Positions 58,288 to 64,000 of a DNA stretch of 64,000 nt are shown here, piece by piece (within the stretch, counting starts at the first letter, position 1; the number at the start of each line of letters is the position of its first letter). Position numbers and translations under genes: made by a program. The DNA comes from Alphaproteobacteria bacterium (GTDB lineage: Bacteria > Pseudomonadota > Alphaproteobacteria > Reyranellales > Reyranellaceae), in the NCBI GenBank assembly GCA_017308235.1, contig JAFKFL010000012.1:124001-188000 (forward strand), read 5' to 3'. The notes under the pieces were generated by a model, which did no database searches, was not told the DNA's origin, and saw nothing but the letters and a program-made list of their open reading frames with translations.

Positions 58288-58396
58288 ACGTCGCGGCCGG
58301 AGGAGGACGAACGAAGTCATTGCGCGCCGGATATTTCATCCGACAGGCGAGATGTCAAGGTGTAGGCTCCTCGAATCCTCTCCGGGAGTGACCGCC

Positions 58397-58888
58397 ATGG
58401 CACAAGAGACACAGTCCGCCCATCCCGACGGCCTGTCGATGCTCGAGAAGCGGAAGATCGAGGCTGAGATCCTGAAGGAGGTCTACGAGACCCTGAAGGC
58501 GAGCCATGGCGAGGAGGTCGCGCGCAGGACCATTGCAGAATCTGTGCGGCGCTCGGCGATTGCGCAGGCGCAGGCCTTCGCGGCGGCAGCGCCGGGAGGG
58601 ACCTCGCTCAAGGCCTTCCAGGATGTGATGCCGCTCTGGACCAAGGGCGGCGCGCTCGAGATCGAGGTGAAGGAGCAAACCGACAAGACCTTCGCCTTCA
58701 ATGTCACGCGCTGCCGCTATGCCGAGACCTACAAGGCGATGGGGCTGGGCGAGATCGGCCATCTCCTCTCCTGCAATCGTGATGGGGCTTTCTGCGAAGG
58801 CTACGATCCCAAATTGAAGCTCGAACGCACGCAGACCATCATGCAGGGCGCGAGCCACTGCAACTTCCGCTATCGCTACGAGGAGTGA
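58397..58888 (+). CDS. L-2-amino-thiazoline-4-carboxylic acid hydrolase-like protein
   Basis: A 163-residue protein of the ATC-hydrolase family (Pfam L-2-amino-thiazoline-4-carboxylic acid hydrolase). Signatures are VTRCRYAETYKAMGLGEIGH, SCNRDGAFCEGYDPKLKLER and IMQGASHCNFRYR with conserved cysteines. The N-terminal half is helical. Authentic ATC hydrolase opens ATC to S-carbamoyl cysteine, but most homologues are uncharacterized. The start of the following oxidoreductase overlaps its stop (TGATG), so they form an operon. Confidence 0.85.
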   Translation: MAQETQSAHPDGLSMLEKRKIEAEILKEVYETLKASHGEEVARRTIAESVRRSAIAQAQAFAAAAPGGTSLKAFQDVMPLWTKGGALEIEVKEQTDKTFAFNVTRCRYAETYKAMGLGEIGHLLSCNRDGAFCEGYDPKLKLERTQTIMQGASHCNFRYRYEE

Positions 58889-59898
58889 TGAAGAACGACG
58901 TCAACCGGCAGGTCGTCCTCAAGAGCCGCCCCACCGGCATCCCGCAAGCCGAGCATTTCGAATTGGTCGAGCGGCCGCTGCCCGCACCGGGCGATGGCCA
59001 GGTGCTGGTGCGCAACCTCTATCTCTCGGTCGATCCCGCCATGCGCGGCTGGGTGAATGCCGTCGCCAACTACTCCGAGCCGGTGCCGCTGGGCGGCGTC
59101 ATGCGCGCCGCCACCCTCGGCCGGATCGTCGAAACGCGCCATCCGCACTGGAAGGCCGGCGACGTGGTGACGGGCATGTTCGGCTGGCAGGACTTCGCCG
59201 CGGTCGACGTCGCCGACGTCCAGGTCAAGATCAGCGATGACGGCACGCCGCTCTCGGCCTGGCTCGGCGTGCTGGGCACCAACGGCCTCACCGCCTACTT
59301 CGGCCTGCTCGACGCCGGTCAGCCCAAGCCGGGCGAAACCGTGGTCGTCTCGACGGCGGCCGGAGCCGTCGGCTCCTGCGTCGGCCAGATCGCCAAGATC
59401 AAGGGGTGCCGCACCGTCGGCATCGCGGGCGGCGCCGCCAAGACCGCGCTCTGCCGCGATGCCTTCGGCTTCGATGCCGCCGTCGACTACAAGCAGGACG
59501 ATCTCGATACAGCGCTTAGGGCCGCCTGCCCCAAGGGCATCGACGTCTATTTCGACAATACCGCCGGCAAGATCAGCGACGCAGTGCTGAAGCATCTCAA
59601 CGTCCATGCGCGCGTCGTGATCTGCGGCACCGCCTCGGTCGCAAGTTGGGATCCGATCCCGCTCGGGCCGCGTGTGGAGCGGCACCTGCTGGTGAAGCGG
59701 GCACGCATGCAGGGCATCCTGATCTTCGACTACGCCGAGCGTTTGGACGAGGGCCGCGCCGATCTCGCGCGCTGGGTGCGCGAGGGCAAGATGCGCTATC
59801 GCGAGGATATCTTGGATGGCATCGAGCAGGCGCCCGATGCGATCGCGGGCCTCTATCGCGGCGAGAATCTCGGCAAGCGCCTGATCAAGATCGCCTGA
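58888..59898 (+). CDS. NADP-dependent MDR oxidoreductase (CurA/leukotriene B4 12-hydroxydehydrogenase-like)
   Basis: A 336-residue medium-chain reductase without catalytic zinc. The N-terminal RPTGIPQAEHFELVERPLPA and VLVRNLYLSVDPAMRGW are typical of the NADP-dependent oxidoreductase group, and the nucleotide motif is STAAGAVGSCVGQIAK (about 152-168). These enzymes reduce enones and alkenals such as curcumin or prostaglandin analogues. It is coupled to the ATC-hydrolase-like gene. A palindromic repeat follows 17 bp after its stop. Confidence 0.92.
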   Translation: MKNDVNRQVVLKSRPTGIPQAEHFELVERPLPAPGDGQVLVRNLYLSVDPAMRGWVNAVANYSEPVPLGGVMRAATLGRIVETRHPHWKAGDVVTGMFGWQDFAAVDVADVQVKISDDGTPLSAWLGVLGTNGLTAYFGLLDAGQPKPGETVVVSTAAGAVGSCVGQIAKIKGCRTVGIAGGAAKTALCRDAFGFDAAVDYKQDDLDTALRAACPKGIDVYFDNTAGKISDAVLKHLNVHARVVICGTASVASWDPIPLGPRVERHLLVKRARMQGILIFDYAERLDEGRADLARWVREGKMRYREDILDGIEQAPDAIAGLYRGENLGKRLIKIA

Positions 59899-59915
59899 TT
59901 GCCGATGCGCGCTGA

Positions 59916-60020
59916 AAGGTTCCCTCGGCTTCGCCTCGGGATGACACTTTTCTGGCATCACAAACCCCGTGTCATCCCGAGTCGCGCGCGGTAACCCGCG
60001 CGCTGCAGCGAGGGATCCTT
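59916..60020. repeat. Intergenic palindrome, about 105 bp
   Basis: Arms AAGGTTCCCTCG (59916-59927) and CGAGGGATCCTT (60009-60020) match with one gap or mismatch, and inner arms TCGGGATGACAC (59936-59947) and GTGTCATCCCGA (59969-59980) are perfect. A further GCGCGCGGTAACCCGCGCGC hairpin lies on the right side. It sits between convergent genes and belongs to the widespread AGGGATCCTT...TCGGGATGACA family of alphaproteobacterial repeats. Confidence 0.8.
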
Positions 60021-60034
60021 GACGCAAGCTTCGG

Positions 60035-61399
60035 TCAGTTCGTGAACTCGGCCACGGTGATGTGATTGTCCTTCGCCGGAAAGGTCCGGGTCGGGATGGT
60101 CTCGTTGTTGAACACCGCCACGACGGTGTGCGGCTTGGCATCAAAGGTAAGCTTGCCCGTCGAGACGGCGGGAACGCCTTCGCTGATGCCGGGCGGGACC
60201 TTGCCGTCGAGGCTGAACTTGTCGCGGCCAATACCGAAATAGCCGCGTGGCCGGCTCATCATCACGATCGCGCCCGCCCCCTCGTCGCCTTTGCCGAAGG
60301 GCTGTACCCTGAGATGCACGATGTCCGACGAACGCAGGAACGGCGAGCGATAGATGTGCGTGATCGGCTGCCCTTCCATGTGCACCACGAATTCATAGTA
60401 GGCTTCCGAATGCGCAACGAACGGCCCCCACAGGCCGTCAGTGCCAGTCGTCTTGCGATGAAGCGCGATGTTGCTCTTGCGGTCGCCGGTCTTGGGATCG
60501 ACTTCGTAGATTTCGACCTCTGCGCCCGGCACGGCATGGTTGGTGTAGATGCCTTCGTTGATGCCGCTCACCTTGCCGTTCAAGGTCGGGCGCGGCTCCT
60601 GGGCAATGAACAGCGTGCCCGCAGGCTTGCCGACAATGAACTCGTACTGCGCGGCGAAGGCGAGCTTGTGGAACGCCGTCTCGCGGTGGTCGAGCCCGTC
60701 CAGAATGACATTCTTCGCGCCGCGCAATTCCGACGCGTCGTAGCTGACGCCCGTCGGCTTGCCGGGCTGGCCGATGAAACGCGCGTCGGGTTGCGAGTAT
60801 TTGTCATTCTTGTCGGACCGGATCGCCATCATCTCGACGCCTGGGATGAGATCGTTGGGGCCGGCGTTCAGGCCCTTCAGGAAGGGTGCGGCGCCGTTGA
60901 ACTCGCTGCCGACCAGCATCGTGTCGGAAATGACGATCCCCTTGTTCGGCGTCCCGCACAGGATGGCATGGCTCACAAATTCGGCGCCGCCGCCGTTCTT
61001 CAGGTAATTGCGCACCGCATTACCGCCGCGCGAAGAGGCGATCAGCGCCACCTTGCGCCGGCGCGTGGTGCCGCGCACCTGCGTCACGAAGGCCGCGAGT
61101 TCGCGCATCTGGTCCTCGGTCGAGGAGTGCAGCGCCTGCAGCTTGGAATCGTCGGTGCGCGCCACCGGATAGGGGAAGTCGATGGCGAAGAGCTGGTTGC
61201 GGTTGATGCCGTTGCTCTCGAAGCGCCAGAAGTTGTTGATCCAGACGGCGGCGGAATCGCCGTTGCCGTGCACGAAGACAACGGGCGGCGACGGCTCATT
61301 GCGCGGCGGTGCCTGGCGCGGCTGTCCGAAGGCAAGCGCCGGCACCAGTCCCGCCGCGCCCGCCAATACGGCGCGTCGTGTCGGCCGTCCGACGATCAT
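60035..61399 (-). CDS. Tat-exported alpha/beta hydrolase with C-terminal beta domain
   Basis: A 454-residue protein with twin-arginine signal (TRRAVLAGAAGLVPALAFGQ). Residues about 35-250 are an alpha/beta hydrolase: VVFVHGNGDSAAVWINNFWR, and nucleophile elbow ALIASSRGGNAVRNYL, in which the first small residue is Ala (AxSxG). Residues about 255-454 are beta-rich with carboxypeptidase-regulatory-like stretches (VPGAEVEIYEVDPKTGDRKS). It resembles secreted lipase or polyhydroxyalkanoate-depolymerase-like proteins, but the substrate is unknown. It is divergent from ogt. Confidence 0.85.
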   Translation of the reverse strand: MIVGRPTRRAVLAGAAGLVPALAFGQPRQAPPRNEPSPPVVFVHGNGDSAAVWINNFWRFESNGINRNQLFAIDFPYPVARTDDSKLQALHSSTEDQMRELAAFVTQVRGTTRRRKVALIASSRGGNAVRNYLKNGGGAEFVSHAILCGTPNKGIVISDTMLVGSEFNGAAPFLKGLNAGPNDLIPGVEMMAIRSDKNDKYSQPDARFIGQPGKPTGVSYDASELRGAKNVILDGLDHRETAFHKLAFAAQYEFIVGKPAGTLFIAQEPRPTLNGKVSGINEGIYTNHAVPGAEVEIYEVDPKTGDRKSNIALHRKTTGTDGLWGPFVAHSEAYYEFVVHMEGQPITHIYRSPFLRSSDIVHLRVQPFGKGDEGAGAIVMMSRPRGYFGIGRDKFSLDGKVPPGISEGVPAVSTGKLTFDAKPHTVVAVFNNETIPTRTFPAKDNHITVAEFTN

Positions 61400-61467
61400 C
61401 CCTTCTCCCCCGAAACCTGATTGTCACATGTTGGCAAAATGCCAGCCACGACGCTACGCTTCACAGA

Positions 61468-61929
61468 ATGACGATCTGGTTCATCGACAGTCCGGTCGGC
61501 CGTCTTGCGCTCGAAGCGGAGGGCGAGGCCCTGTCCGCCGTGCGCTGGACGAATGCCACCGAGAAGGCTGTCGGCAAGCCTTCGCCTGTTCTGAAAGAGG
61601 CAGCGCGTCAGCTTGAACGCTACTTTGGCGGCAAACTCAAGCGCTTCGATGTCCCGTTCGCCCAGCGCGGCACCGATTTCCAGAAGCGCGTCTGGGCGAT
61701 GATGTGCGAGATCCCCTACGGCGAGACCGCGACCTATGGCGGCATGGCAACGGCCTTGGGGTCGGGACCACGCGCCGTGGGCATGGCCTGCGGGCGCAAT
61801 TCGCTGCCGATTATCGTGCCCTGCCATCGCGTGCTGGCCAGCGGCGGCCGCGAAGGCGGCTACTCCGGCGGCCGCGGGCTGCCGACCAAGCGGAAACTTC
61901 TCGCCCTCGAAGGCGTCGTACTACTTTAG
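61468..61929 (+). CDS. ogt: Methylated-DNA-protein-cysteine S-methyltransferase
   Basis: A 153-residue O6-alkylguanine-DNA alkyltransferase. The active-site motif is IIVPCHRVL with acceptor Cys119, preceded by the HTH segment GETATYGGMATALGSGPRAV that flips the base. It repairs O6-methylguanine in a suicide reaction. The ATG at 61468 gives the usual length for Ogt; the longer frame upstream is antisense to the Tat hydrolase. It is followed by a small tandem repeat and then the HemD fusion. Confidence 0.96.
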   Translation: MTIWFIDSPVGRLALEAEGEALSAVRWTNATEKAVGKPSPVLKEAARQLERYFGGKLKRFDVPFAQRGTDFQKRVWAMMCEIPYGETATYGGMATALGSGPRAVGMACGRNSLPIIVPCHRVLASGGREGGYSGGRGLPTKRKLLALEGVVLL

Positions 61930-61950
61930 ACGATAGAGACGACAAGGCGC

Positions 61951-62005
61951 CGCTGCAGCGCTCGGTAACCCGACGCTGGAGCGCTCGGTAATCCGATGCT
62001 GGAGT
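61951..62005. repeat. Two and a half copies of a 23-bp tandem repeat
   Basis: Units start at 61951 and 61974 (CGCTGSAGCGCTCGGTAAYCCGA with two differences), followed by a partial unit at 61997. They occupy the 105-bp gap between ogt and the HemD fusion. They could be a remnant duplication or a regulatory site. Confidence 0.85.
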
Positions 62006-62034
62006 GGCGCGCCTCAATGGGCTACGGAGAACGC

Positions 62035-64000
62035 ATGCGCGTGCTGATCACCCGTCCGGAACGCGAGGCGATGGCGCTCGCCCAGGCGCTCGGGCAGCGC
62101 GGCCACGTCGCCGTGATCGCGCCTTTGTTCCAGCTCCATTTCCGACGGCCACCGGACGATTTCGCCGCGGCACTGGCGGCAAGCCAGGCCGTGCTGCTGA
62201 CCAGCGCCAACGGCGCGCGCGCCCTCGCCGAAGCAAGCGAGCAGCGCAGCAAGCCGATCCTCGCCGTGGGCGACATGACCGCCGCGACCGCAGAGGGTCT
62301 GGGCTTCACTTCGGTAGCGTCGGCCTCGGGCGACAACACCGCACTTGCCAAGCTTGCCGAGGAGCGGCTCGATCCCAAGGCGGGTCCGCTGATCCATGTC
62401 TCGGGGGTCGATGTCGCGGGTGAACCTGCCCCACAGGATATCGTGCGCCGCTTCGCGCTCTATGAAGCACGCGAGGTCGAAGCATTACCCGATTCGGCGC
62501 GCGCCGCGCTCGAGGCTCGCGCCCTCGATGCCGCCACGTTTTTCTCGCCGCGCGCGTCAGGCACTTTTGTCAAACTGGTGACGGGCGCAGGTCTTGCCGA
62601 CACCTGCCGCGCCATCACTGCCATCGCCATCAGTCCTGCCGCAGCCGAACCGCTCAAGGCCCTGCCCTTCAAAGCGACGCTGGCCGCTGCGCGTCCGACG
62701 CGCCAGGCCGTGCTCGACGAGATCGACCGGCTGGCCGTGGCCATTGAGGAACCTCAGTCCGAGGAACCTGCACCCCTCGTCGAAACGGCGGAGCCCGCGA
62801 GACCGACCATGAGCGACACTTCATCTCCGCCGCCCCTAACACTGTCATCGCCATTGCCAGAATCAGGCGAGCCGCCTGCCCCGCCTCCCGCACCGCCGAT
62901 CCCGACCCGGCGCGGTCTTGGCGTTTTCGGCGCCTTCGTCACGGGTCTCGTGGCCTCAGCGATCGTGCTGGCCGCCGCACTGCTCTCGCTGCCCTATTGG
63001 CCCGACGAAGCGCGGGCGATGTGGCGTGGTCCGGCATCGCAGGTTGCCAACACGCCTGTTCCGCCCGCGCCGACAGTGGATGTCGCCGCGCAAGTCGATG
63101 CGGCCAAGCAGGCCCTCAGCGCGCGGATCGACGACCTCGACAAGCGGGTGCGTGCGGTCGCCAACACCGTCACCCAACTGCCGACCCAAACGCCGACACC
63201 GCCCCCCACGTCCGCTCCTGCGCCATCCGACGAGGCGCTGAATGGCCTCAAGAACCGGATCGAGGCGCTGGAGAACAAGCCGCCACCCCCGCCCGCAGCC
63301 GAGCCCGCCGCGCCGAACAACGCCGAGATCGACAAGGTCGCCCAAGAGACGGCCGCGCTGCGCATGGAGATCGCGACGCTGCGCTCGGGCCTGCAGAACT
63401 TGGACCAGGCGGTCTCGGGGCAAAAGGATCAGTCGAAGGCCCTCGCCGAAGCGGTCGAAAAGACCAAGGCCGAGTCGAGCCGCATGGGCGCCGAGGAGAA
63501 GAAGGCGACGGCCGCGGCGCGGGCGTCGGCGGTGATCGGCATCGCCGCCCGCCTCAATGCGGCGCTCGAAGCCGAGCGGCCATTCGCATCAGATCTGGCG
63601 CTGCTCGGGCCGCTCGCGCAAGACGACAAGACGATCGCCGAGCAGAGCGCCGCGCTGCAGCCATTGGCGGACAAGGGCGTGGCATCGCGCGCGGGTCTCA
63701 CCAACGATTTTCCCGCCATGGCGAGGACGGCCATGGCCGACGACCTGGCCGACGATTCTTTCGGCGAACGGGTGCTCGGCCGGTTGAAGGCACTGGTGTC
63801 GTTGCGGCGTGTCGGGTCCGACGTGCAAGGTGACACGGTCGAAGCCAAGCTCGCGCGTGCCGAGGCGGCCCTCAAGGCCGGCGACCTTGCACAGGCCGTC
63901 GACCTCGTGAAGTCGTTGCCCGAGCCGACGCATCGCGCGACATCGTCCTGGCTCGCTCGCGCCGACGCGCATCTCACGGCCCAGCGTGCGATCGATCGGC
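62035..64000 (+). CDS. HemD fused to a Mic60/mitofilin-like membrane domain (3' end beyond window)
   Basis: A frame of 655 codons without a stop runs from the ATG at 62035 (ACGGAGAA upstream) to the window edge. Residues 1-240 are uroporphyrinogen-III synthase: RVLITRPEREAMALAQALGQ, LLTSANGARALA, VGDMTAATAEGLGF, ATFFSPRASGTFVKL. A proline-rich linker (about 245-291) follows, then RR and a transmembrane helix (297-318), a coiled-coil region (330-520), and a helical region like the alphaproteobacterial mitofilin/COG4223 C-terminus (VIGIAARLNAALEAERPFAS, AEAALKAGDLAQAVDLVKSL). Positive-inside charges predict HemD in the cytoplasm and the mitofilin part in the periplasm. An internal ATG at 62809 could also start a separate Mic60 form. 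hemC is not upstream. Confidence 0.88.
   Translation, partial: MRVLITRPEREAMALAQALGQRGHVAVIAPLFQLHFRRPPDDFAAALAASQAVLLTSANGARALAEASEQRSKPILAVGDMTAATAEGLGFTSVASASGDNTALAKLAEERLDPKAGPLIHVSGVDVAGEPAPQDIVRRFALYEAREVEALPDSARAALEARALDAATFFSPRASGTFVKLVTGAGLADTCRAITAIAISPAAAEPLKALPFKATLAAARPTRQAVLDEIDRLAVAIEEPQSEEPAPLVETAEPARPTMSDTSSPPPLTLSSPLPESGEPPAPPPAPPIPTRRGLGVFGAFVTGLVASAIVLAAALLSLPYWPDEARAMWRGPASQVANTPVPPAPTVDVAAQVDAAKQALSARIDDLDKRVRAVANTVTQLPTQTPTPPPTSAPAPSDEALNGLKNRIEALENKPPPPPAAEPAAPNNAEIDKVAQETAALRMEIATLRSGLQNLDQAVSGQKDQSKALAEAVEKTKAESSRMGAEEKKATAAARASAVIGIAARLNAALEAERPFASDLALLGPLAQDDKTIAEQSAALQPLADKGVASRAGLTNDFPAMARTAMADDLADDSFGERVLGRLKALVSLRRVGSDVQGDTVEAKLARAEAALKAGDLAQAVDLVKSLPEPTHRATSSWLARADAHLTAQRAIDR

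Overview
The window looks like chromosomal DNA from a GC-rich, metabolically versatile soil or freshwater alphaproteobacterium. The taxonomic inference rests on the rimP-nusA-ylxR-infB block, an alphaproteobacterial-type IF-2 N-terminus, a HemD polypeptide joined to a Mic60/mitofilin-like domain, many Bug/TctC, NitT/TauT and Liv-type transporters, and alphaproteobacterial intergenic palindromes. A Reyranella-like or other Rhodospirillales-type host is a guess. I see no phage, insertion sequence, CRISPR array, rRNA or tRNA.

Layout. 1-3197 (minus) is the rimP-nusA-ylxR-infB translation and termination operon, entered with infB truncated at the window edge and led by a terminator-like hairpin. 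3470-12018 holds an MFS carrier, a LysR/exported HAD pair, trmB, a TPP-dependent ALS-like enzyme, a peptide-type binding protein and an M20 amidohydrolase. 12187-14625 is hisA-hisF-hisE-HIT. 15712-22186 is a regulated catabolic island: a LigB-type extradiol dioxygenase and a GntR regulator diverge from a complete Liv-type ABC transporter, which is followed by eight copies of a 13-bp tandem repeat. 22306-26448 carries a creatininase/beta-propeller pair and an AA_synth (DUF1185)/glutamine-amidotransferase pair beside an XRE-cupin regulator. 26535-28417 is a LysR-PtxD pair resembling the ptxDE end of phosphite-oxidation operons. 28486-32915 has an MBL hydrolase and incomplete NitT/TauT transporter parts. 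32928-39502 has comM, a TctC/FAD-monooxygenase operon, a feruloyl-CoA-synthase-like ligase and small genes. 39516-47607 is an aromatic-compound cluster: beta-propeller, AAHS carrier, two LLM flavin oxidoreductases, Rieske dioxygenase alpha and beta subunits, and an AraC regulator. 47608-48320 is a GNAT gene behind what looks like an attenuator with an arginine-rich leader ORF. 49708-53500 is the assimilatory sulfate operon (small ORF-cysH-cysD-cysNC). 53860-56955 is an ABC ATPase plus a double permease. The rest is argC, an ATC-hydrolase/MDR pair, a Tat-exported hydrolase, ogt and a HemD-Mic60 fusion that runs off the end.

The most notable points are: (i) a PtxD homologue that appears to keep all phosphite-dehydrogenase catalytic residues, next to a LysR gene; (ii) three copies of an about 90-bp cloverleaf-forming palindromic element whose TAGCTCTTC ends provide stop codons of neighbouring genes; (iii) an unbroken HemD-transmembrane-Mic60 reading frame; (iv) a candidate arginine-run attenuator in front of an acetyltransferase; (v) a Tat-exported haloacid-dehalogenase homologue lacking several active-site residues. 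Comparisons to reference proteins are from memory and were not computed.
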